A stretch of 64,000 nt of DNA from G047528285 sp047528285 (GTDB lineage: Bacteria > Pseudomonadota > Gammaproteobacteria > Enterobacterales > Enterobacteriaceae). The stretch's first letter is position 1. Each line of letters starts with the position of its first letter. The notes below the pieces were generated by a model. It was not told where the DNA came from, did not search any database, and saw only the letters and a program-made list of their open reading frames with translations. Made by a program: the position numbers and the translations under genes. The DNA lies in assembly GCA_047528285.1 (NCBI GenBank), contig CP180022.1, positions 186,001-250,000 of the forward strand, in the 5' to 3' direction. This document shows positions 29,336-38,967 of this stretch, piece after piece.

Positions 29336-29877
29336 CAACCAGTAAAAATAAATTAAGTGACTTACTGTAGATATTGCAACCTATAATCAAGTATTTTAAT
29401 TATAGGTATTTTTTGTGCTTATAAAAAATTTGATAATTCGTAATCTACTGCTATCTCAAGTTTAATGTTTTAAATAATTCACTCATTTGATTTATGATGC
29501 TATTTATAGCCGGTGAGGCATTGGAGGTATTAATTGTCCATAAATGATGTGATCAAAATTTTCAATCGAACGCGCGTAGTTTTTCATTGATTACTTTCGG
29601 CACTTCCTTTCTGAAGTCTTCTTCTTTGAAGAAGATACAGTTAGTGTCGTATTCATCGAACTTACATTAAAATTTATCGTAATACGGAAAATCTTTCCAC
29701 AGCATTGCCTTATAGAAGGCATAACTTGCTATATAATCAAGTGAAATTCACAAAGAGAAAAGATTTCCGGCATCATTCGAAAAAATTATAAATACAACTA
29801 TATTGAAAACAGAGTATTTAATGTTTTAAAAAGGATTTTAATACTTTGACTCACCTCGGACGAGAAAGTTATCAAGC

Positions 29878-30591
29878 TTAGGCAGAACGATTAAGTGATT
29901 TTTTCCATGTCACGTCATTACGCAAATAAGTTGGTTTAGCTAGGGTTACTGATTGAGCACCGCCCTTACGAAAGTGATGTAGCGCGAGCGGTAACATATC
30001 CCGCGCACTCGGCAACAACGTTTGCCCCGCAACAAGCTGTAACTGCTTCTGAGAAAGCAGCATCGGGTAAGTTTGCCAGCCAGAACCAGCGGTAGCCCAG
30101 CAGCCGTTCAGATCCTTGCTAATCACTGCTAACAACGTCTCTGGTGCTATCACGGCTTCTTCATGTTTCTCTGCCGCCCAATCACCCGTTCCTTGTCGCC
30201 GATATGGAGCCCAATACACTTCCCTCATACGTGCATCTATAGCAGTAATTACCTGGGAAATACCTGTTCTACGCCAGGCACCTTCGGCGAGAACCGCCAG
30301 CGTAGATATGCCGATAAGAGAGATATTTGCTCCAAACGCAAGTCCCTGCGCAATGCTGATGCCAATACGCACGCCGGTAAAACTGCCTGGACCACGCCCA
30401 AACGCAAGTGCATCAAGACTATCAAGCGCGATACCGGCCTCCGCCAGCAAGCTATCCACCATGGGTAAAATACGCTGTGTATGTTCGCGGGGTGCAACTG
30501 CAAATCGCTCCAAAAAAGAATTATCGTCGATCATCAGCGCGGCCGAACAAGCTTCAGTCGCGGTATCAAGGGCTAATATGCGGATAGACAT
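29878..30591 (-). CDS. tsaB: tRNA threonylcarbamoyladenosine biosynthesis protein TsaB
   Basis: Partner of TsaD and TsaE in making t6A37 on tRNAs that read ANN codons; TsaB is a non-catalytic ASKHA-fold paralogue of TsaD that dimerises with it. The product is 237 residues against 231 in E. coli YeaZ. It begins MSIRILALDTATEACSAAL and contains LAFGRGPGSFTGVRIGIS, ITAIDARMREVYWAPY and the C-terminal PTYLRNDVTWKK. It stands alone; the enteric neighbours yoaA and yeaY are not recognisable. Retention agrees with t6A being nearly universally needed. Confidence 0.96.
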   Translation of the reverse strand: MSIRILALDTATEACSAALMIDDNSFLERFAVAPREHTQRILPMVDSLLAEAGIALDSLDALAFGRGPGSFTGVRIGISIAQGLAFGANISLIGISTLAVLAEGAWRRTGISQVITAIDARMREVYWAPYRRQGTGDWAAEKHEEAVIAPETLLAVISKDLNGCWATAGSGWQTYPMLLSQKQLQLVAGQTLLPSARDMLPLALHHFRKGGAQSVTLAKPTYLRNDVTWKKSLNRSA

Positions 30592-33500
30592 CTAGAACCT
30601 CAGGTTAAAACAATAAAAACAAAAAATAATTTTGTTACATACGCGCCAAAAATAAGTAGAGACAACGATGCGCAAGAAACAAATCTTTCAAAAAGTTTTG
30701 CCTAAAAAACAGATTAGTCGTCGTTGCTCGAAAACAACGAGAGCACTGCACTCATCGCTGTACGTATAGGACTAGTTATTACCATATTCAGGATAATAAT
30801 TTCTGCAAGTATGGATTACATATTGGTGATAGAAACTGTTTATACAGCTTGTATACTGCAATAGAGATATTTAACATCACATTTTGCGATTTAAAAAACA
30901 AACAAAAATTTATTGATGACGACACAGAACCAACATAGCTCCACTCAAATCATTTCCCCTGAGAAAGATGTTTCTATCTTCCTCTACAAGATAAGAAAAA
31001 AGGGCAATATATAGTACATAATTTAACCGCTAGAAATACACCATGTCTGATGTGACTGTGAAAATAATGCCAATAGCGCAAGAGGTTTTCCTGAAATTAT
31101 TAGCAAAAACATCAGCATAATAGTTTCTATAAGATACACACACTTGCATTCCAAAAATTTTAAAAAATGACTGGTCTAGAAACTCCTTGTAGCATACTTA
31201 AATTCTACTACCTAGAAAAGTATTTCTGCATTCTCCACTCTCATACACTGGATAGTGTATTTTAGCTATATTGATTCCCGCCAAGACGCAGAAGCGAATA
31301 TCTAGGTACCAGCATTCCCCCTTTACTCTTTTTACAAAAAATAGGGGAGGTTACCAAAAACATCCAAGATAAAAGAAAATAAGCCTAATTGCATTCATAC
31401 CAATAATTCATATTTAAAACAAAATTTTTGTCAATTTATATTTCGCAGGTGTTTAAGTTTTGATTTAATACCGTGTTTCTTGATCACAAGCTAGCATCTA
31501 GCATAAATATAGCGACGAGTCATTGCTAAATCGTTTTTATACTGACATTGAATATTTAACAAAAAAATCTAGTAAAATATATATTTTAAATAAAAGTAAA
31601 AAATATAAACGATATTTACTATATTATTATATCAAACGATATAACAATTATTGCATTTATTGAGAAATAACACAAAATAAACAGAAAAAATATTAAATTC
31701 AAAGATATTAAAATGTAAGAATATTGCATATAGAAAAATGTTTTGCCACATATAAATTAGATCGTAAAAAAGAATTTATATTTTTAAAATCAGATGATAA
31801 ATAAAAACTCCAACTTAAATTTATTATTTTTGTGTTCTCTTTTATTTTTTAAAATACATTAACAAATTGTTTTATACCATCTGCCATTATTAAAACTAAA
31901 TCGATTGTATTCGATATAATAAGCATTTGATGCCATGCCTTTAACTCTATATCTATAAGCAGTATTTAAAATACATTTCAGCTTCCTTTTACTATCGAGA
32001 ACCGTAATCAGGCATATATAAAACCATTATCGATGATGATATATGAATACCTCTAAGCCCATCGATACTACATTGGTAGTAAAAATTATCTTTAATACTG
32101 TTGTAATATATTAGAAATAAATCAAAAAATTTCAGATGGTATCGCGCCTAAATTAAAAAACATTATTTACTGTGAAATAGGAACGAAGTAATATTATGTT
32201 TATCATCAAGAAAACCGCCTCTAGCAGAGTTGTATTTATACTGGATGTTTAATAAACAATTACACATAATCTCGTCTTTTTGAATCAAAAAAATATACAA
32301 ACGCTATAAAATTATTTTTACTTGTAAATGCATCATGAATAACTTTTACATTATTAAGACACATCCTAATTTTACAAAGTAATATTAAAATTAATGAGTC
32401 ATATCATTCAGATAGATCGTTGATATAATTTGCATATACGTCTCTACATCAAAAATCTGCTTCATAAACCCATAATGGTTTTAGACCATAATCAATACAT
32501 GAAAAGTTTTTTAAAAAAATATCATCTTTATATCAACCATGATATAGGATTATGCTAATCGATTTTGCCAAACATTACACCTTACTTTGCTGGAAAAAAA
32601 CCGCAAAGTAATCTATCCTCCAAGAGGGTCTCCAAAGATGCAGTTATACGGTATCGTAAACACCGGTCAAGCCTATATCATTCTAATTTTTGACGGCTAA
32701 TGTTGTTTAGCAAACAATTTTTCTTACTGGTACTACTAGTAAAAAATTGCCACAAATAATTTTAGGAATCACCTTATTCGCTTACAGATAATAGTTGCGC
32801 TATACTCTGTTGTCAGCATAATTGCCACCTCTATTTCCTATTCGCCTTCATAAAAACCTAAAATCCACTGCCATCCATGATATTATGGATGGTTTATTGT
32901 ATATTGGCGTTTTATGGTAATGTTTTATCTTATGCTATCTTTCTGAATCAGCGAAGAATGTATGAAACATAGCGTACAGTTCTACTCTGTTTAAAAAACA
33001 GTCAGAAAACCCCTATAAAAACAAAAAAATCTAAATATACTTTTATAATTAAATATTATTATATTGGCTAAATTTCTATTTAGAAACAATATACATATTG
33101 TTCAAAAAATCTTTTTCCCTCATGCGGAAATTAATGAATTTATCTAGCTATACCGTTAAAGAACGCTGTTGCATAAAGACTTTTTACTTTGCCATCATAA
33201 AAAGTAAATATTAAAACGATAGTCATGTTTATATTCAATTAATACTTAAAAGTATACTTTATTAAACAAATTCTGTTAGAGTAGCAAAAGAAATAAATTA
33301 TATTTACCTTACATAAAGATAAAGACGAAATCGAATATTATCTCCATATAGAGAGATCTTACTTAAGATTCCTAGAAATGTAATTCATCGAATAAATGAA
33401 GATTTTCAGATTTTCAATCCTACAAATTCAGGTTGAATCACTCATAAGTACTATGTGATTCCCCATAGTTTTGAAAATTTCAATCTCTTGTACATACTTT

Positions 33501-34267
33501 TGCCGGAAATAGAATAACAGCAATCGTACCAGGTTTTAACAATAGCTAAATCAGCTAATACTTTACTGCCGTTTATACATTTATGAAAAAAGTAATTATA
33601 CATTACATGAATGAGAATTTCTACGGATTATATTTTACCCGTCGTAACACATTATCTCTACCGGATGGTAAAATAAGATATTCTATTAATTTTAGAGTCT
33701 TATTGTTTTAATCAAAAAACTTTACTAATATGCTGAGTAATAGTCATATTTATCCATGTTTTAGTTAAGTGGAATTACAATTCTTATCAAGAATAATTTT
33801 ATAAACACGGATATTGATGCCTGCTAACGCATACAGAACCCAAAAAATCTTGCATTAACACTCCATGGAGTATCTATACATTCATTACGATACCTACTGT
33901 TAATTTACAACAAAATCTAAATCTATACATCGGCGAAATTGATAATCACTTCCTAAATCGTCGATAGAAGATGCCGATTAAAGAAACACATACGCCATAA
34001 AATTTTCTAGCTTCGACGATAAACGATCTGGCCAATGCATAAGAATCAATCTTTATTATCCGCCCAAAGCATATATAGCGTTTTTCTAAAAATAAAATAA
34101 TCAGTTTCAAGAAGTTGATGAGCTAATTATTATAGTGCTTGTTAGCAGATTACGCTTAGAAAACCACTCATATGCTCTTGTCGTTCAAGATTGGTCTCAT
34201 TTACAATGAGAAATACTCAGGCCTAAAAAGTGCAGATTTTTAGCTTAATTCAGGAGATAAAACAGAA
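30592..34267. other. long AT-rich decayed region between tsaB and thrA
   Basis: About 3.7 kb, the longest gene-free stretch in the interior of the window. Almost all of it is AT-rich with stops every few codons. A plus-strand segment around 32570-32690 is slightly protein-like (KVIYPPRGSPKMQLYGIV) but has no family I can name. No intact arcA-like or yoaA-like neighbour, tRNA or repeat array was recognised. The 150 bases before thrA contain no threonine/isoleucine-rich leader peptide and no attenuator hairpin of the thrL type. Confidence 0.6.
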
Positions 34268-36727
34268 ATGCGAGTACTTAAATTCGGCGGGACCTCCCTC
34301 GCTAACGCGAAATGTTTTATCCAGGTTGCCGATATCTTAGAAAAGAAGAGTAACCAGGAACAAATGGCGGTGGTATTATCCGCACCGGCCAAAATCACAA
34401 ATTACCTGATAATGATAATCGAGCACACGCTTAATAGTATTGATCAACAAAAAAATATCATTGACGCTGAACAGATTTTTACCCGACTTTTAGACGGATT
34501 AGCAATCGCGCAGCCAGGTTTTGATCACGCGGCGCTTCGTATCCTGGTAACACAAGAATTCACGCAGATTAAACAGTTACTACACGGTATTTCACTGATG
34601 AAATGCTGCCCCGATAGTGTTAAAGCCACAATCATCTGCCGTGGCGAGAAGCTAGCTATCGCGCTAATGGAGGAATTTTTGTGCTCACGTGGTTTCAGCG
34701 TAACAGTCATTGATCCAGTGAAAAAATTGCTTGCATTTGGGGGGTATTTGGAATCAACAGTAGATATCACCAAATCTACACGCCGTATTCATGCCACCAT
34801 CATACCCTCCGATCATATTATCCTGATGGCGGGGTTTACTGCTGGTAACGAACAAGGTGAACTGGTAGTATTAGGCCGCAATGGTTCCGATTATTCCGCA
34901 GCCATTCTGGCAGCTTGCTTACGCGCTAATTGTTGTGAAATATGGACGGACGTAGACGGCGTTTATACATGCGATCCTCGTCATGTATCCGATGCACATT
35001 TGCTTAATCAGATGTCCTATCAGGAGGCAATGGAGCTTTCTTACTTCGGTGCCAAGGTGCTGCATCCCCGAACTATCGTTCCTATCGCACAGTTCCAAAT
35101 TCCCTGCCTAATCAAAAACACCAACAACCCTCAAGCTCCAGGTACATTAATCGGATCAACTAGCGAAAAAAAAAGCAATCCGGTTAAGGGGATAACACAT
35201 CTGAATAATATGGCAATGATTAATGTATCTGGCCCGGGAATGAAAGGCATGATCGGAATGGCAGCTAGGGTTTTTTCAGCCATGTCGATCGCTGGAAGCT
35301 CTGTAGTATTAATTACCCAATCCTCATCAGAGTATAGTATAAGTTTTTGCGTACCACAGCATGAATTAGGCAGTGCTCAAAGAGCACTAGAAGAGGAATT
35401 TTTTCTCGAGTTAAAAGACGGGCTCTTAGAACCACTAGATATTATCTCCCGTCTGGCAATCATCTCGGTAGTTGGCGACGGTATGCGCACACAACGCGGG
35501 CTATCTGCCAAGCTGTTTGCTGCGCTAGCGCGCGCCAATATCAACATCATCGCTATAGCCCAGGGTTCATCCGAACGTTCCATTTCGGTGGTAGTAGATA
35601 ATGACAGCACTACCACCGGCGTGCGAGTTGCACATCAAATGTTGTTCAATACCAATCAGGTCATTGAAGTTTTTATCATCGGCGCTGGTGGTGTAGGCAG
35701 CGCGTTAATTGAGCAAATTCACCGTCAGCACTCTTGGTTAAATAATAAACATATCGATTTACGCGTTTGCAGTATCGCCACCTCACGATCTATGTTAATG
35801 AATATGCACGGAATCGATCTGACTAATTGGCAGAAAGAGTTATCCAAAACGCGCGAGCCATTTAATCTACATTGCTTAATTCGCCTGATAAAAGAACATC
35901 ACCTACTTAACCCGGTTATCGTTGATTGCACCAGTAGCGAGGTGGTGGCTAATCAGTATGCGAATTTTCTTGCGGATGGCTTCCATGTAGTAACTCCAAA
36001 TAAAAAAGCCAATACTTCATCTATGAATTATTATCACCAAATACGCACTGCGGCCGCGGCCTCTGGTCGCAAATTTCTTTATGATACCAACGTCGGGGCC
36101 GGTTTACCTGTTATTGAAAATCTACAGAATCTATTGAATGCTGGTGACGAATTAATGCGTTTTTCTGGTATTCTTTCCGGTTCACTTTCCTTTATTTTTG
36201 GCAAACTAGACGACGGCATGTCGTTGTCGGATGCAACACTTTTAGCCCATAGCAACGGCTATACTGAACCGGATCCACGCGACGATCTTGCAGGTACGGA
36301 TGTAGCACGCAAGCTGCTAATCCTGGCACGCGAGGCAGGATATACATTAGAACTGGAGGATATTGATATCGAACCAGTGCTACCATCAAGTTTTGACTCT
36401 GGCGGCGATGTGGAAACTTTTCTTGCCAGATTGCCCGCCCTTGACGATGAATTTTCTGACAAAGTGGTGAAGGCCCGCACTAAAAATCAGGTACTGCGCT
36501 ATGTAGGCCGCATTGATGAAGGATGCTGTAAAGTCAAAATCGAAGCGGTGAATACTAACGATCCACTATTCAAAATAAAAGATGGAGAAAACGCATTAGC
36601 ATTCTTAACCCGTTATTATCAACCGTTACCGTTAATACTGCGCGGCTATGGTGCTGGCAATAATGTTACCGCTGCCGGGGTTTTCGCCGATCTTTTACGC
36701 GCACTATCATGGAAATTTGGAGTTTAA
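34268..36727 (+). CDS. thrA: bifunctional aspartokinase I / homoserine dehydrogenase I
   Basis: Catalyses two steps of threonine synthesis: phosphorylation of aspartate, and NADPH reduction of aspartate semialdehyde to homoserine. The 819-residue product is one shorter than E. coli ThrA. The aspartokinase domain starts MRVLKFGGTSLANAKCF and has GRNGSDYSAAILAACL and WTDVDGVYTCDPR. Two ACT regulatory regions follow (about 320-460). The dehydrogenase part begins near 470 with the dinucleotide fold IGAGGVGSALIEQ and has TPNKKANT and the SGSLSFIFG, EPDPRDDL and AGTDVARKLLILARE motifs. GGAG lies about 12 bases before the ATG. The thrB start is 1 base after its stop. No attenuator leader is seen, so control may be reduced to the enzyme's own feedback site. 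Confidence 0.97.
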   Translation: MRVLKFGGTSLANAKCFIQVADILEKKSNQEQMAVVLSAPAKITNYLIMIIEHTLNSIDQQKNIIDAEQIFTRLLDGLAIAQPGFDHAALRILVTQEFTQIKQLLHGISLMKCCPDSVKATIICRGEKLAIALMEEFLCSRGFSVTVIDPVKKLLAFGGYLESTVDITKSTRRIHATIIPSDHIILMAGFTAGNEQGELVVLGRNGSDYSAAILAACLRANCCEIWTDVDGVYTCDPRHVSDAHLLNQMSYQEAMELSYFGAKVLHPRTIVPIAQFQIPCLIKNTNNPQAPGTLIGSTSEKKSNPVKGITHLNNMAMINVSGPGMKGMIGMAARVFSAMSIAGSSVVLITQSSSEYSISFCVPQHELGSAQRALEEEFFLELKDGLLEPLDIISRLAIISVVGDGMRTQRGLSAKLFAALARANINIIAIAQGSSERSISVVVDNDSTTTGVRVAHQMLFNTNQVIEVFIIGAGGVGSALIEQIHRQHSWLNNKHIDLRVCSIATSRSMLMNMHGIDLTNWQKELSKTREPFNLHCLIRLIKEHHLLNPVIVDCTSSEVVANQYANFLADGFHVVTPNKKANTSSMNYYHQIRTAAAASGRKFLYDTNVGAGLPVIENLQNLLNAGDELMRFSGILSGSLSFIFGKLDDGMSLSDATLLAHSNGYTEPDPRDDLAGTDVARKLLILAREAGYTLELEDIDIEPVLPSSFDSGGDVETFLARLPALDDEFSDKVVKARTKNQVLRYVGRIDEGCCKVKIEAVNTNDPLFKIKDGENALAFLTRYYQPLPLILRGYGAGNNVTAAGVFADLLRALSWKFGV

Positions 36728-36728
36728 T

Positions 36729-37661
36729 ATGGTTAAAGTGTATGCGCCAGCCTCAATTGGCAACATCAGTGTAGGGTTCGATCTGCTAGGCGCAGCTGTG
36801 TCGCCGATAGACGGAACGCTGCTAGGCGATTGTGTTAGCGTGACTCACAGCAATATCTTTAGCCTGAAAATTACTGGATGCTTCGTTGATCAATTACCGA
36901 AAGAACCTAAAAAAAACATCGTTTATCAATGCTGGAAACGGTTCTGCGAGGTAGTAGGTGAAACTGTATCAGTCGCCATTCGGCTAGAAAAAAACATGCC
37001 TATAGGATCCGGACTGGGTTCTAGCGCCTGTTCGGTAGTTGGTGCTTTTGTCGCGCTAAATGCTCATTGCAATTCCCCGTTAAGCAATAACAAAATTCTA
37101 AAGCTAATGGGAGACATGGAAGGGCGTATTGCCGGCACAGTACATTTCGATAACGTGGCACCCTGTTTTCTCGGTAGCATACAACTACTGCTTAATGAAA
37201 ACGGGATAATCAGCCAAACAGTGCCTGGGTTCTCCGACTGGCTATGGGTGATAGCCTATCCTGGAATCAATATAAACACAGTTGAGGCGCGAACAATTCT
37301 TCCGGAAATGTATCATCGGCAGGACTGCATCAGCCATAGCCGTTATCTAGCGGGCTTTATACATGCTAGCCATACCTTCCAGCCGGCGCTTGCAGCTAAA
37401 TTGATGAAGGATATCATTGCCGAACCCTATCGCACTCATCTGTTACCAGGTTTCGATAAAGCACGCCAAGCGGTGAAAGATATCGGGGCGTTATCCTGTG
37501 GTATCTCTGGGTCTGGACCGACGCTCTTTGCCATCTGCGATCACCAAAAGATCGCATCACATATCGCCAATTGGCTCGCTAAACACTACATAAAAAACGA
37601 GCATGGTTTTGTTCATATTTGTCGCCTTGATACCTCCGGCGCCCGTATAATGATGGATTAA
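36729..37661 (+). CDS. thrB: homoserine kinase
   Basis: GHMP-family kinase that phosphorylates homoserine to O-phosphohomoserine, the second-to-last step to threonine. It is 310 residues, exactly as in E. coli, when started at the ATG at 36729 (MVKVYAPASIGNISVGFDLL); the frame is open further upstream inside thrA but that part is not homologous. The GHMP ATP-binding loop is intact as PIGSGLGSSACSVVGA (around 90-105), and the C-terminal ISGSGPTLFAICD motif is present. The start lies 1 base after the thrA stop and the stop 2 bases before thrC, so the operon is tightly packed and likely translationally coupled. Confidence 0.97.
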   Translation: MVKVYAPASIGNISVGFDLLGAAVSPIDGTLLGDCVSVTHSNIFSLKITGCFVDQLPKEPKKNIVYQCWKRFCEVVGETVSVAIRLEKNMPIGSGLGSSACSVVGAFVALNAHCNSPLSNNKILKLMGDMEGRIAGTVHFDNVAPCFLGSIQLLLNENGIISQTVPGFSDWLWVIAYPGININTVEARTILPEMYHRQDCISHSRYLAGFIHASHTFQPALAAKLMKDIIAEPYRTHLLPGFDKARQAVKDIGALSCGISGSGPTLFAICDHQKIASHIANWLAKHYIKNEHGFVHICRLDTSGARIMMD

Positions 37662-37663
37662 TA

Positions 37664-38953
37664 ATGAAACTTTACAATATCAAAGAACACAACGAGCAAG
37701 TCAGCTTTACCCAAGCGATTAAGAAAGGTCTCGGCCGTCAACAGGGGCTGTTTTTTCCTATAGAGCTACCCACATTTGCTCTATCAGAGATAGACGAATT
37801 ACTTGAAATGGATTTTCTCAGTCGCAGTGCACGAATTTTATCGGCTTATATCGGTGATGAACTTCCGCCTGATCGCATATTGGCACGGGTAACGGAGGCT
37901 TTTAAATTTTCGGCACCGGTAGTGCTGCTAAGCGATAATTTCGCCACGTTGGAACTGTTTCATGGTCCAACTCTAGCATTTAAAGATTTTGGTGTCCGTT
38001 TTATGGCACAACTTCTTACTGAAGTTGAAAAAAACAAACAAATAACCATTTTAACCGCCACCTCCGGTGATACCGGGGCGGCGGTAGGACACGCTTTTTA
38101 CGGTCTGAAGAATGTCAATGTTGTAATACTCTATCCAGAAGGAAAAATTAGCCCGCTGCAGGAAAAGCTTTTTTGTACGCTAGGAGGAAATATTCATACT
38201 CTGGCAGTGAGCGGGGATTTCGATGCTTGCCAAGCGTTAGTAAAACAAGCCTTCGATGACAAAGAGCTAAGACAAACGTTAGGACTTAACTCCGCAAACT
38301 CTATCAATATTAGTCGACTGCTAGCACAGATTTTTTATTATTTTGAAGCGGTAGCACAGCTGCCACAGACTGCACGAAATCAATTAGTTATTTCAGTACC
38401 CAGCGGCAATTTTGGAAATCTTACCGCCGGGCTGCTGGCAAAAACTCTGGGGTTACCGGTAAAATATTTTATTGCCGCCACCAACGCAAATGATACTGTT
38501 CCACGATTTTTAAGCAGCGGTAAATGGCTGCCAAATCCTACTATAAGTACGCTATCTAACTCGATGGACGTCAGCCAACCCAATAATTGGCCTCGGGTTG
38601 AGGAATTATTTAGACGTAAAAACTGGCAGTTAGCAACACTCGGTTACGGCTGCGTTGATGATAAAACGACTGCTGATACAATCTGTGAGCTGGCAAATAT
38701 AGGCTATATTTCTGAGCCACATTCCGCTATAGCATATCGTCTGCTGCGCGATAATCTTCAACCAGGGGAATTCGGTTTATTCCTCAGCACAGCCCATCCG
38801 GCTAAATTTAAGGAATCGGTGGAAAAAATTCTAGGTCAAACGCTACCATTACCTCCTGCTCTAGCGGTACGCGACGCGCTACCGCTACTATCAGTACGCA
38901 TGCCTGTAGAGTTCAGCGCTCTTCGCCATTTTATGCTAAAACTAGCACCCTAA
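37664..38953 (+). CDS. thrC: threonine synthase
   Basis: PLP-dependent enzyme converting O-phosphohomoserine to threonine. The product is 429 residues against 428 in E. coli. LFHGPTLAFKDFGVRFM carries the lysine that binds PLP (around residue 107). LTATSGDTGAAVGHAF and VSVPSGNFGNLTAGLLAK are the phosphate-binding parts, and EPHSAIAYRLL and LSTAHPAKF lie near the C-terminus. It is the last gene of the intact thrABC operon, and its stop codon sits in the loop of a hairpin terminator. Threonine is an essential amino acid for insects, so the operon may serve the host. Confidence 0.97.
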   Translation: MKLYNIKEHNEQVSFTQAIKKGLGRQQGLFFPIELPTFALSEIDELLEMDFLSRSARILSAYIGDELPPDRILARVTEAFKFSAPVVLLSDNFATLELFHGPTLAFKDFGVRFMAQLLTEVEKNKQITILTATSGDTGAAVGHAFYGLKNVNVVILYPEGKISPLQEKLFCTLGGNIHTLAVSGDFDACQALVKQAFDDKELRQTLGLNSANSINISRLLAQIFYYFEAVAQLPQTARNQLVISVPSGNFGNLTAGLLAKTLGLPVKYFIAATNANDTVPRFLSSGKWLPNPTISTLSNSMDVSQPNNWPRVEELFRRKNWQLATLGYGCVDDKTTADTICELANIGYISEPHSAIAYRLLRDNLQPGEFGLFLSTAHPAKFKESVEKILGQTLPLPPALAVRDALPLLSVRMPVEFSALRHFMLKLAP

Positions 38954-38967
38954 AGCGTGCTAGTTTT
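38938..38967 (+). terminator. rho-independent terminator of thrABC
   Basis: AAAACTAGCAC (38938-38948) and GTGCTAGTTTT (38957-38967) form an 11-bp stem with an 8-base loop that contains the thrC stop codon; the 3' arm supplies a short T-run. Placement directly at the operon end supports terminator function. Confidence 0.75.

Larger units (their letters stand above)
27747..29877. other. region of fossil ypjD and corB between ffh and tsaB
   Basis: This 2.1 kb interval has no intact gene but holds two consecutive plus-strand pseudogenes in the order expected divergent from ffh in enterics, ypjD then corB, listed separately. From about 29340 to 29877 no homology could be read. A minus-strand stretch around 29560-29720 is somewhat coding-like (KEEDFRKEVPKVINEKLRAF) and may be what is left of a gene downstream of tsaB. 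Confidence 0.65.

Noticed and set aside
29560..29720. Minus-strand stretch with KEEDFRKEVPKVINEKLRAF as a fadD or yeaY remnant downstream of tsaB
   Set aside because: I compared it with the remembered C-terminus of FadD and with YeaY and saw no convincing register, so no gene name is given.
30116..30595. Plus-strand open frame of 159 codons inside tsaB
   Set aside because: Shadow of tsaB, whose minus-strand product is unmistakable; the antisense translation has repetitive Ser/Ala composition typical of such shadows.
34200..34230. Possible thrL leader (ATGAGAAATACTCAGGCCTAA)
   Set aside because: Six codons with a single Thr and no following attenuator hairpin; not comparable to the Thr/Ile-rich thrL leader.
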